A stretch of 64,000 nucleotides of DNA from Amanita rubescens. Lineage: Eukaryota > Basidiomycota > Agaricomycetes > Agaricales > Amanitaceae. Where the stretch lies: assembly GCA_015039365.1 (NCBI GenBank), contig WION01000143.1, forward strand, positions 62,001 to 126,000, in the 5' to 3' direction. Shown in pieces: positions 12,885-23,540 of this stretch (positions are counted from its first letter, which is position 1; every line of letters begins with the position of its first letter). The translations under genes and the position numbers were made by a program. Below the pieces are notes generated by a model. It was given only the letters and a program-made list of their open reading frames with translations, was not told the origin of the DNA and made no database searches.

Positions 12885-14860
12885 TTAAAGTCGAGAGAAC
12901 GAGCTTAGGTCAAGGAACTGAACGTACACGGGTGGATCTATGAGTCCCTTGATCATTAAGAAGTCATTGGTGCTCATGCCACCGATGACACCTCTCTCGA
13001 AGGAACCAGGGATTAGAGGGAGGGGCTCTGGCGCGGATTCGGCAACTTGTTCATACCATGATAAGATATCTGAAGATGAGGGGCCAGTTGGAGGTTTTTC
13101 CTCGACGTCCTCCATGGCATCGATGTTGTCGGAAGTCTCTGTGCCCTCGATGGTCTGAACATCCCAAGCCTCGCATGTTACTGGTAAGCTCATGGCGCCA
13201 GTAACGATTTCCTTGTCTGCGTGCTGCACATCCCCCGTCTCCGCTAACCTATCCGAGTACCCGGGTGTGAGCAACAGCTCGTCTCCGTCCCGGGAGAAGG
13301 AAGGGATCGTTCCAAGTAAAATCTGGCCTGAGGGAAGCTCAAAGGTGGGCGCATCCTGGTTGCGATTGCGGCTAGAAGAGTGCGTGGTCGGAGTGCCATA
13401 TGTAATAATGGGTTGCTTTGTTAAGAATGTGGTACCATCGCGGGATTGATGATTTATAGGATAGGGTTTGGCACCTCGAGTGCTGTCATACCGGTTTGCG
13501 GCAATTTTCTGAAGACGGATTTCCTCCGATTTTTTTATCAGCTCCGGCGGCGGATCCCACCACCACAAGCTTACAATTTCGGAGCCCATTGTAATGAGTT
13601 GCTGTTGGTAAAAACTGATTGGCACAATTCCAGCCAAGCGAGGAAGGTTGTGGAGAAGGGAGAACGGTATAGAAAGGAGGGTATTGATGATAGGGAATGC
13701 CGTCTGACTGGTTGGGTTATCGATGCCAGGACAATCCCGGTGAAAATAGATATTAATATGGTCGTTGCCCGCATCCCTTATGAAAGTGGGAAAGTTGTCT
13801 GCGACGTGGTAGCGATGTAGTGTGGGTTGTGTACCACCGAATGCCTGAAGTACCAGTGAGGCATGACACCGAATGAATGAAGACGACTGCTGGCCTCTTC
13901 GTATGTTGGTCTGCCAGGATCACTCCGCCCAGCTTCCAGCTCTGCAATTCTCCACTGATGTAGGTCCTGCTCGTAGGCAAGAGTGCGTGCCAAGACATCT
14001 TCGTGAAGGAAGAGCGTCGCGCGCGGCGGCCACTCATCCACAGCTTTGTGGTGGTTGGGCGTAACTTGGCCTAGTCAAAATTCAACCTATTTGAAAAGAA
14101 ATAAGGATGTACGTGGAACAATATTTTCCTGCACTTCAGCGGCATGTCGGGGATGTCGATCCTGACGCAGTTTGCGCGTAAGCATTTGTGAAAGCTAATA
14201 GGTACATCTTCAGCATCATCGCACAGGATAAAATGAGAGATTGACTCACACGTCTATTGCTGGGATGTAGGGTTGCGTCCAGGGTGTGAGACCATTCCAC
14301 GCCCTCCAACACCAACGTGATGACACATCTTTTGCCGTCGTAAAAATTTGTCATTGCGTCGAGCTCACTCTGAGGGTAGACATGGGTGGTCGTTCGGACT
14401 GATGGGGTTGTCATAATGAATGAATTCAAGTGAAGATATGAACAACGAATGGTAAATTCCACCTGTACAGGTGGGAGTTGTCACGGTGGCGGTACGAAGC
14501 GTCTTAGGTAAGCAAGTCCAAACACAAATGCCAGACTCCTTCCCAGTCTCGGCTGACGTTGGACGCCTTGACAATGTTTATGTAGGTTCTGTGTCGGGTA
14601 CAGGGCACTAAACATGGCAAACTGGAGATGATCACACGATCACGACCAGTCGTTGCAAAGCTGCAAATGAGGAGATCGTAGGAAAGGGAGCCAGGTAAAA
14701 AACAGTGTCCTTCAAGAGTCAGGTCCTTGCGATGCAAAGGTGCTGTTGGCCTCGGGGGAGATGACATCTGACGGTTATGATCTAGCGATGGCCTGGACGA
14801 CCGAATATAGGAACCACCTTGTGTGAGGGACGAGGCTAGCAAGGATCCCAAATCGGCCAT
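12885..14860 (-). CDS. unknown multi-exon protein
   Basis: I assemble one minus-strand gene from the ATG at 14860. Exon 1 ends near 14525; the next reading block includes TTPSVRTTTHVYPQSELDAM and a V(E)WSHTLDA segment; 55-nt and 42-nt introns (14249-14195, 14112-14071) join in frame to PRATLFLHEDVLART. A further intron near 13844 is needed to reach the frame that runs FPTFIRDAGNDHINIYFH and then the long 3' exon ending at 12885. The last exon ends in an acidic region with WYEQVAESAPEPLPLIPGS. I recognise no domain. Exon 1 and the 13.8-kb splice are the weakest points (non-consensus donor; a stop in the alternative frame at 13778). A genuine frameshift there is possible. Confidence 0.55.
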
Positions 14861-16093
14861 TGTTCAAGATTCGTGGTTCTCTCAACTCGGTTGAAGCCCG
14901 AAGGAAAAGAGCAGGAGAACCCGAAAGCGCCCGCCATGGATTACCCGAAGTGTACTAGGACTCGATGAAACCCAAAAAAGGTTTACCTCCCGATCCAATC
15001 GATCTCGCGCCTCGAAACCGAATTACACCGTTCTTGCACAAGTCGGCGTGGAGAGGCTACCCTTCGTTTCATTCGATAGAACCAATTTCTAGGGTGTACC
15101 GCGCTCCTTCTTCCGTCTCAGAAACTTTCAAGCTCGGATGGTCTCTGATGTTTTCCAACACTGCCGATTCGGCTCTCGCCTATCTAGTTCTTCATCACGG
15201 TCTTTCACTCCACAAGTTGCCCCATAAAGCCGGTGAGAGACCCAGCGTGGGCCCCCTTTGGCAAGATGTTTGTCAAGTTTGTGGCGGATCGGATACAGAC
15301 GAGTCCGGGTCGAGAGACGAAAGAGGTGCTCGAGTTGAACGCGGTGTATAGCTATTGGAGGTCGAGAGAATGGATCATGAATTCAATGAACAGATGCACA
15401 GGGCGAGGAGGATATGGACTTAACTGCATCGGGCAGCTCTTCCGACTCCTGCTTCAGGCCCTCAGTAGACAACTTCGTTGGTAATCCACCAGTCTTCTGG
15501 GTGCCCTTGTCTTATTCATGCCTTTTGGCTCGGTTATAAAATTGGTTAGATTGCGATGGACGGCGGAGACGCGAATAGAAGGTGGTTGGGCAGCGTGCAC
15601 GGAACGATCGTCCCGAGAGTCCGAAATACCATCAGGTCGGTTACCGAATTCCAAATGCGTATGATAGCTCGAGAACAACGTGGTGCCTGTCAGTGCTGAC
15701 TGTGAACTTATAGTCCTGCATGCTCTCACACCCCTTGACCAGAACGCACCATTCGATTTCGCTCGTATCCGCCGTGCCACACGCTCACATCGTTGCGCGC
15801 TCTGTCTTGACCAAACACATCGTGATTCGTTCCTTGGAGCCTGTCTCACGGTCACCTGACGCGTGACCGTTGTCTATAATCCCGACCAGGCTACTAGTGT
15901 AGGTCAACCACATCATCTAACTCACACTGTTGCCTCTGATATGTCTAGACACATATTGCCTCTTTCAAGTCCAGTATACTTCTTTTTTCCACATCCAGTT
16001 ATCCAAATTGCTTTTTTCCATTATCTCTGGTGTGCATTACTCCCTCATCTTGATGGGAGAGCTTGTGACCCCGTTTTCTAGCTGGTCCCCAAA
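14861..16093. other. region with one weak plus-strand open frame
   Basis: An open frame at 14965-15351 starts with an ATG (MKPKKGLPPDPIDLAP) and looks protein-like to about 15230. A second frame (15233-15484, reading MFVKFVADRIQTS) takes over afterwards. The switch could be an intron starting GTGAGA at 15231 or a frameshift in a decayed gene. I recognise no domain and cannot decide. The remainder, to 16093, becomes AT-rich toward the GTPase gene and shows nothing else supportable. Confidence 0.3.
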
Positions 16094-19000
16094 ATGAAAA
16101 ATGAGCAATATGGAAAGGGAAATGTTATTGGCTCAATACTGGGAAAGTTGGCCAAGACATTCAACAAGCAGGATTTGGCAAGGACCGAGTCAACACTAGG
16201 CAAGACAACTCACACACAAACTCATGTTCCTAGCAGAACATCAGTCATGGCAGCTACAACTGGTGCACCCTCTTTGAGTAGGCTAATTCATGTTTCTCAG
16301 CATTGCTCTGACCATGACACATATCAGATGAAACACATGATGTTCAAATGCCTTTGCAGTAACCCCTTGTTAAACAACCTCATCATGATTCTAGCACAAT
16401 GGCTACTACAATTGGTGCACCTTCTCTGAGTAGGCTAATTTATGTGTTTCAGACTCTCAGTGTTGCTAATCCTTGACTGACACATATCAGATGAAACACA
16501 TGTTCAAATACCCTTTCAGAAACCCCTTGTCAAACAACCTCATTGTGATTCTAGCACAACAACAATCATGGCAGTAGCTGGTGGACCTTCTTTGAGTAGG
16601 CTAATTTATGTGTTTCATTGCTAATCCTTGACTGCCAACACATATCAGATCCAGATGAGACACATGTTCAAATGCTCAGGGAACGCTATTTATGTCCATA
16701 CTTTCGCATCCTTGTCATTGGGAGGGCTAATGCAGGCAAGACAACCATCCTTGAGAACTTTTGTGGTGTAGCAAAAGGGACAAAGCCCATCATATATGAC
16801 AAGGATCGTAAGTCAGTCTGAGTCTTGTGCTTTCTAAGTTGACTGTTGAGTTTCTTGCAGGTAATCAGCTTGAACAGTCTGTGAATCATTTGATTCCATC
16901 AGTTGATGTGAGTCAGATCATGATGATGTATAGATGTACCTTCACATACAATGATAACAGAGAGGCCTGCATGATATTGAGCATGAAATCACATACCCTG
17001 GAAGTAACTTTATCTTCCATGACTCTAAGGGTTTTGAATCTGGTTCAACTGAGGAATTGGAGATTGCATGGAAGTTCATTAAAAAGAAGTCTACAGAAAA
17101 TGAGCTGAAGAATCAGCTACATGCAATTTGGTATCTTGCCTTATTCCTTTACAGTACTGGCTGACCTGACTTCCTGCAGGTACTGTATACCCATGGACAG
17201 CCCTCATCCTATTTTACATGCAGAACTTGAATTCTTCAATAAAGGGACAGGCAGAGGTAAGTCTTAATGAATTCATATATCATCTTGTTGCCCTGGAGAG
17301 ATTACTGTTAACTACATATATGTACATACCTTCTTTCCATTGGCTCAATTGACACAAAATCTACTAGTGCTGACTAGTCAATATTTCCTTTACAGTTCCT
17401 TTGGTGGTTGTATTCACTAAATTTGATGGTGAAATAACCAGTGAATTTGTCAAGTTGAATAAGGCAATGGATAAAAATAAGCGGTGGAATAGAGCCAGGG
17501 AAATTGCTGAAATCACTTTTCAGAATATTTATCTTCCCAAAGTTTTGGATGCCAAATATCCTCCCAAGGCATGTGTGCGATTGGAAGGTGATGATGAGGA
17601 TCTCTTCCTAAAAAAATGGGAGTAACTTTGTTTCATAGACATTGATTTACCAAAGAATAATTGTGCTCAATTAACTCAGAAAACTGCAGATGTAATAGAT
17701 GATGGCATACATCAGCTGTTTGTTTCAACACAGATGAATGATCTAGACCTTTCTGTTAAATCTGCACTTCAGTGAGGATCACATTCAAAACATTACTTAC
17801 TGACATTGACATTGTTCAGACATGTTCTGAAACATAAACATTGGACATGGGAGAATGTTATTCTCATAGTTTTTTCAAAATTTTCACATTTCTGGGTATG
17901 ATTTTTTGTCAAACTACACATTAACAATTAAATAGCAATAGGTGGACAGAGAGGTAGGTGTCTTTCAAATGGAATGCTAAATAATTTCAAAAAGTTAATC
18001 AGGAGGTAAGTAACACTTCAATGCCTTCACATGAAAACTAGATTAGTATTGCTTCAGATGGTCAATAAACAACTGGATGAAGCACATGTTAGTACATAAA
18101 TATTCTTGCTGGCAGCATCTGATGTGTTTTATATCAGTGGGTAAGTGACATTGGACTAGCATAGATCTACAGTACATATTGTCTCATGACAACAGTTTGT
18201 AAGTAATGCTTCTTTTTGTGATCAGCTGTCTTGCCTCATAATTTATAGGAAGTAAGTGACATGATAATTTTGATTTTTCATAAATGATCCCATGGTGCAT
18301 CATATGACCAATAGAAAGTGAGTTAATCTAACATTGTGAGCAGACCTGTCAATCCAGTGTCTCATCAACAGGGAGTGAGTAATAAAATGCTGCCTCACAC
18401 CACATCTGACCTGCTTAAAGAAAGTAAGCAACATTAATGTTGTCACAGTGCAGTTTATCAGACATATATTAATGAACAACAGAAAGTTAGTGACATCCTG
18501 CCATTATCTGAGAGAGTGTGCCTCAACAATTTCCATTGAATTAACAACAGGAAGTAAATGCCACTTCCTTTCTGTCTGCTTATAAGCATTACATCTTATC
18601 CCAAAACAACAGACAGTAAATATTTCTCTTTTTCAGAGCCTCTTCACAGGCAATTAAATAACAAACAGGATGTATGTGATACTTTTGTGAGATGCATATT
18701 CATCATATGAAATACTATGGAAAAAGATTGTCAGTGGCATTGTTTTCTTTCTTCTGACCCCATTACATATGTTCATTTCATTCTAAAAGGAAGTGAGTGA
18801 TGCTGGCCACTCAGCTGCAAGACATTACGAAGACATTATTTTGCTCAACAGATGGTGAGTGATACTACAAGTCTTGTGAAAAGCAGTAAATATTTTCCTA
18901 TAAACATAGAAGGTTAGCAGCATGTGATGCTAGTTTCATGGTTCAAAAGATGACCTTATCCTATGGCCAACAGTATGTGAGTAACATTGCAAATATGTCT

Positions 19001-21278
19001 GGAAAGCTTTTTTATGTATTTTCTATGACTGACAGGATGTGAGCAACATTGAAGACTTTTGTGTAATGCAGTCTCATCACATCTTTTCCTATGACCAACA
19101 GCAAGTGAGTGCATTTTGTGAAAGAACATCTCATCACATCTTTTTCTATGACCAACAGGAAGTGAGTGACATTGCACATTTTTTCACATCTTCTCCTATG
19201 ACCAACAGGAAGTGAGTGACATTACACAAGTTGTGAAAGGCAGTCTCACCACATCCTTTCCCATGACCACTAGGGAGTGAGTAAACATTGCACATTTTGT
19301 GAAAGGCAGTCACCTTATCATATGACCAACAGGTTGTGAGTGACATCACATATCTTGTGAAAGGCAGTCTTATCACATATTTTTCCTGTGATCAACAGTT
19401 TGTGAGCAACATTGCACATTTTGTGACACGCAGTCTCTCATCACATGTTCCTATTACCAACAGCTTGTGAGTAACATTGCAGAATTTGTGAAAGTCAGTC
19501 TCATCACATCTTTGCCTATCACCAAAAGCTTGTGAGTGACATTGCACATGTTGTGAAGGGCAGCCTCACCTTTCCTATCACCAACAGCGAGTGAGTGACA
19601 TTGCACATTTCATGAAGCAATTTCATCACACCCTTTCATACATATGACCAACAGTCAGTGAGTGATGCACACTTTGTAAAAGGCACTCTCATCACATCTT
19701 TTCCTATCACCAACAGGGTGTGAGTGACATTGCACCTTTTGTGAAAGGCAGAGCAGGCTCATCACATCTTTTTTTATATGACCAACAGCAAGTGAGTGAC
19801 ATTGCACATTTTTGAAATGTGGTCTCATCACATCTTTTCCTATGTACAACAGGGAGTGAGTGACATTGCACACTTTGTGGAATGCAGTCTCATCACTCAT
19901 TTTCTTATGACCAACAGCTTGTGAGTGGTATTGCACATTTTGTGAAAGGTAGTCTCATCATATGACCAACAGCTTGTGAGTGATATTGCCCATTTTGTGA
20001 AAGGCAAGCCCATTACATCTTTTTTCATGATCAACAGCAAGTGAGTGACATTGCACATTTTGGGAACTTGGGCAGTCTCATGAGTCATGACTCTCATCAC
20101 ATCTTTTTCTATGACCAACAGAGAGTGAGTGACATTGCACATTTTGTGAAAGCAGTCTCATCACATCATTTCTTATGACCACCAGCTTGTGAGTGATGTT
20201 GCACATTTTGTGAAAGGCAATCTTATTGTATCTTTTTCCCATAACCAACAGGTTGTGAGTGATGTTGCACATTCTTGAAAGGCAGTCTCATTACATCTTT
20301 ACTACTACTATCATGACCAACAGCAAGTGAGAAACTTTGCACCACATCATTTTGTGAAAGGAAGTCTCATCACATCTCTATGACCAACAGGGAGTAAGTG
20401 ACATTGCACATTGTGTGAAAGGCAGTTTCATCGCATCTTTCCTATGACCAACAGCGAGTGAGTGACATCACAATTTTTCTTACCTGTAGTCTCACCATAC
20501 ATCAATTCATGAATTGTATTTAATATATTATATATTATGTACATATGTACATATATCAGAAAGTGAGCATGTTGCCATACCTTTTCCCTAGATCTTCCTT
20601 TTACCTTACTGTCATCATAGATTGTAAGATTTCATTTCAACTTGCCCACTCCCACCTCATGTGATCATTCAATTCTGTCACTTATATGACTTTCCTTGAT
20701 TTCCAGGTGAGTGATGCTGGTTCATGATGTATTGATTTTCCTATCAGTTTGTATGCTAGTGTGTAGGTCTGATGATACACTGGCTTTGGATGTTTTATTC
20801 TTTCTCATAACCAGCATGAACTTTTCTCCATGTTTGGAGATATGTGGCAAGAAAACTTTGCAGTCAAGGTTTTTTTGTTTTTTGTTTTGAGAGGGGGTAG
20901 TGCACAACTCATGCCATTCAAACAAGCTTACTCATTGCCAAGTCTTAGTTTGTGAATTATTCCTTTCATTTACTGTGTTTATGCTTAAACTTTCGAGCAA
21001 TTATTATTATTGCCAAGTTATCCTTTTGGATCAAGAAACCATTTGTGCCATCAGTCACTGATGCCTTTGATCAATACAAGCAAAGAGGCTATGCTCAGAA
21101 GTTGAAGACCAACATTACTCCCAGCTTTATCCGCTCTTGTCATCGACTTGATTTTGTCACATTACTCCATATGCAGGTGACCCACACTGTTGATGGTATG
21201 AACTTTGTCTAGTCATGCATTACTATGAATAATTTATTGCAGGGTGTTGAAATGCATGACATGGTATCCAGTAGGTGA
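16094..21278 (+). CDS. P-loop GTPase (fungal G-domain family) with a single-codon exon array
   Basis: A 58-exon model gives 541 aa with every splice phase consistent. G1 is GRANAGKTT (exon 16649-16807), the switch region starts RGLHDIE, G3 is DSKG in FHDSKGFESG, then WYCIPMDSP, and G4 is TKFD (exon 17396-17587). The apparent stop TAA at 17623 lies in intron 17588-17638; splicing there gives VRLEDIDLPKNNCAQL, typical of this Agaricomycete AIG1/MMR_HSR1-like family. After exons 17639-17771 and 17820-17895 come VDRE (17942-17953), E (18003), MVNKQLDEAH (18058-18087), then 41 one-codon exons, then HELFSMFGDMWQENFAVK (20815-20868), exon 21018-21176 and exon 21243-21278. The protein presumably binds GTP; its role is unknown. 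The locus is AT-richer than its neighbours. The start is uncertain because the 5' end is a triplicated exon unit. The donor at 20869 (GTTTTT) is weak. Confidence 0.75.
16247..16690 (+). repeat. three tandem copies of an exon-intron-exon unit at the 5' end of the GTPase gene
   Basis: Copies begin near 16247, 16400 and 16568. Each has an ATG-containing stretch reading MA(A/T/V)..GAPSL or similar, a donor GTAGGC, an intron ending ACATATCAG, and an exon reading (P)DETHVQ or ETH(D)VQ. The first two copies are followed by a 36-base segment ending in TCTAG. In the first copy it starts GTAACC and can be an intron. In the second it starts GAAACC, so the donor is lost, and the segment reads through in frame. 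Only the third copy leads into the P-loop exon. Translation may truly start in any of the copies. Confidence 0.7.
17942..20814 (+). repeat. tandem array of about 42 introns separated by single-codon exons
   Basis: Each unit is an intron, mostly 46-81 nt, ending in AG (typically CAACAG or similar), then exactly three bases, then a donor (GTGAGT, GTAAGT or close variant). First bases of the triplets: 18003, 18138, 18196, 18249, 18315, 18372, 18421, 18483, 18551, 18613, 18669, 18727, 18790, 18852, 18910, 18974, 19036, 19102, 19159, 19209, 19274, 19333, 19399, 19464, 19529, 19588, 19655, 19717, 19789, 19853, 19918, 19973, 20038, 20122, 20186, 20252, 20324, 20391, 20455, 20560, 20621, 20748. None is a stop codon. 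Units from about 19080 to 20460 share a roughly 62-nt intron consensus starting GTGAGTGACATTGCACA and ending CTATGACCAACAG. Units left of 19000 are more diverged. The alternative is a satellite inside one big intron (18088-20814). Confidence 0.85.
20624..20747 (+). other. zero-length exon / recursive splice site candidate
   Basis: Between the single-codon exons at 20621 and 20748, a pyrimidine-rich acceptor (TTGATTTCCAG, AG at 20705-20706) is followed immediately by a perfect donor GTGAGT at 20707. The unit pattern is kept but the three-base exon is absent. It could be a deleted microexon, a recursive (ratchet) splice point, or part of one 124-nt intron. Confidence 0.6.
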
Positions 21279-21899
21279 TGTATCTGCATTGCCTTTGCAT
21301 TAAGCTCATACTTATTTGTACATAGATTAAATAATGTACATCTTGTACTTATATATGTATAACAAAGAATCATTCCCTCCTGAGTCCTCAAAGCAGTGAA
21401 AATACTGATTGAAAGCTTTTATGTATCGCATGTCAATTAAGGAAATGGTGTAGTACCATAAAGGAAACCATGTACAGCATATACCATATGCTTCGTGCAT
21501 ATACCAAAGCCTGAACAGAATACCTACGATAACATGATGCTGCACTTCAAAAAGGTGCTGGGGCAGTGACTTGTGAGTAACAAATGTTGAGCGTGTGTAT
21601 GTAAAGTTGTAAACTCACAGGTGAATAGAATTACTGACAAGGATGAAAATCGATGAAGAGCAGCCGGCTGATACCTGCGCCCCAAATGTAATTTGGACTC
21701 AAGTCTTTCGCCACTGTAATTCTGCCACACAGCCCCTCTTTGCGCGTTGTGGCCTCAGTTTTCTTCTGTCCCTTGGAAATGTAAATGATTATGACAAATT
21801 CCATTATTCGTTATTGCTACATTACGAGAAAGAAAAAATGATATGCCGATGTGTTGTTAATGTACAATGCTAGTAAATGTCTGTGGAGAGTGAATGGCA
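21279..21899. other. AT-rich intergenic region
   Basis: This stretch follows the predicted stop of the GTPase gene and precedes the 3' end of the minus-strand protease gene. It should hold both 3' untranslated regions. I see no supported gene. Confidence 0.4.
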
Positions 21900-23540
21900 T
21901 TAATGCAACTCGGTAGATGGGAAGAAGTTGGCATAGAGACCATGCATCTCCATGCGCTTGCGGATGAAGTTGATCGATGTGACGTACGTGCAGTCGGAGA
22001 CATTGGTGTCTCCAGCGCCGCCTGTCATCAAACCAGCAATTCTACCCTTGCCATTGACGACACTCGAGCCAGAGTCGCCAGGCTCGGAGAACGGCCCCGA
22101 CTTTGAGTTGCGCGGCAAGACAGACACCTCTTTCGACATGGGACTGACATCGTCCTTTGGCAGATGGAGCTCATCATCAAAGTAGTACCTTGCGAACGAG
22201 CGCATGGTGTTGAGCTGTCCGACGGTGAGGCCGGTGGCGTGGCCACGCTTCATCACCATTATGACCCCATCGTTATCGTGGCCAAGAATTTTCGGGTCCG
22301 ACTTCCACATCTCTTCGTCGGGAATAAAGCCGGATAACTCATGGAGACGATTTCCGGGATATTTGAAGGAGTGCGGGTTGCTTGCATGGGGGGACATCCA
22401 TGAGGTGAAGTTCTGCACCGTAACGTCGATGCCAAGATCTATAACATTCCCGACGAAGTTGGTAGAGTTGATCTTGGACGCGTCAACCTTGACGACGGCC
22501 CAATCTTCAGTAAACCCGCTGTCCCCAACGTTTCGAGCAATGGGGGGAGACAGAAAGACGTGGCCGATGACTCGCTTTTTGGGGTCCTTCCAGTCCAAGT
22601 CGCGGGTGACATCCGGGAGGAATGCCTGGAGGTCTTTGATAGCCTCGTCCGCTTCCTTCAACAACGGGATAACAATATCCGTCTCTCGCTTAGCGTATGC
22701 CGGCTCCATCCGACCAGTAGCAGTAGCATTCAACCGCATCTGGAGCTGCTCAATCAAGTTCTTCGTTTCCCTAATCTCGAACTCGATGTCCTTGAGGTGC
22801 TTCTCGGCAGCGGATTCGCTGAAGAGCAGGACATTCCGGCGGGGTTGGTAAGTGCGGTCGCACTTGACTAGCTCGTTGTCGTTGCGATTAGCCTGTATGA
22901 CAACGTGACGGGCTGTTACGAGGAAGAGCTCGCCAGGGTAGCGGGGATCAGAGATGAAGAGGCCCCCAGTCCCGCCGACGGTTGGGCGGGCCTCGGTAGA
23001 GATCGGGAGACCAAGGGCGGTGGAGAAGGGTTCGATGACGCGGACAGTGCCAACGGAGGTAGGAACTGGCTTGTACAATCTGGCGGACCGGAACACTGAC
23101 GACTCACGCAGTTCGACGTCGACGTCATTGATGCCGTTCGAAGATAGGATATTCTTGCATTGAATGGCGACATTGACGCCAGCCTCCGGAGCGAGGGTGC
23201 CAGGAAGGACACCAACCCAGATGATGGCAGGGGGGGACGAGTCACCGGCGTAACCGATGCGGACAGGGTCGAGGCTTGAAGCCTTCACCCCTATATCATT
23301 CAAATAGCTAATCATCTGGTGGCCAACCTTGTCCTCCCAGCAATCCTCGAGAGGATGGCCAAAGCCAAAAAGACTTAGCTCCTTCGGACGAAGGTATGCC
23401 TCGGGGCCCCGAGGCTCAATCCAGAGGTAGGTGCTTGAGCGAGCGATGAGACGGGGTTTCGAGTAAAGGCCATAGTAAAAATACATGGCCTCGACAGAGG
23501 TTGGAGCGGCAGGGCGGTCGCTGTCCTTGGTGGTGGACAT
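21900..23540 (-). CDS. intronless trypsin-like serine protease homologue
   Basis: A single open frame of 546 aa from the ATG at 23540 (MSTTKDSDRP). The catalytic triad of a chymotrypsin fold can be placed: His212 in LVTARHVV, Asp346 in TEDWAVVKVD and Ser490 in EPGDSGSSVVNG. Between His and Asp lies a long helical insert rich in Glu/Lys/Leu (about residues 235-310) that could form a coiled coil. An N-terminal segment of about 190 aa precedes the protease core. There is no signal peptide, so the protein is probably intracellular. The lack of introns contrasts with every neighbouring gene. Comparable basidiomycete proteins have no established role. Protease activity is inferred from the intact triad. 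Confidence 0.75.
   Translation of the reverse strand: MSTTKDSDRPAAPTSVEAMYFYYGLYSKPRLIARSSTYLWIEPRGPEAYLRPKELSLFGFGHPLEDCWEDKVGHQMISYLNDIGVKASSLDPVRIGYAGDSSPPAIIWVGVLPGTLAPEAGVNVAIQCKNILSSNGINDVDVELRESSVFRSARLYKPVPTSVGTVRVIEPFSTALGLPISTEARPTVGGTGGLFISDPRYPGELFLVTARHVVIQANRNDNELVKCDRTYQPRRNVLLFSESAAEKHLKDIEFEIRETKNLIEQLQMRLNATATGRMEPAYAKRETDIVIPLLKEADEAIKDLQAFLPDVTRDLDWKDPKKRVIGHVFLSPPIARNVGDSGFTEDWAVVKVDASKINSTNFVGNVIDLGIDVTVQNFTSWMSPHASNPHSFKYPGNRLHELSGFIPDEEMWKSDPKILGHDNDGVIMVMKRGHATGLTVGQLNTMRSFARYYFDDELHLPKDDVSPMSKEVSVLPRNSKSGPFSEPGDSGSSVVNGKGRIAGLMTGGAGDTNVSDCTYVTSINFIRKRMEMHGLYANFFPSTELH

Noticed and set aside
15454..15855. 133-aa minus-strand open frame
   Set aside because: Arg/Ser-rich, no recognisable domain or splice extension, and a likely chance frame.
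17619..17630. Stop codon after the TKFD exon as evidence for a GTPase pseudogene
   Set aside because: Intron 17588-17638 (GTGATG…CATAG) removes it and restores a family-like sequence in phase 1.
18956..20272. Minus-strand open frames with repeated MCNVTHSLL-like peptides
   Set aside because: They are antisense readings of the intron repeat; each runs across splice signals of the plus-strand array and has no independent support.
17942..20814. CRISPR-like array of direct repeats
   Set aside because: The non-repeated parts are only three bases, repeats vary in length from 46 to 81, and the sequence is eukaryotic with splice signals at every unit edge.
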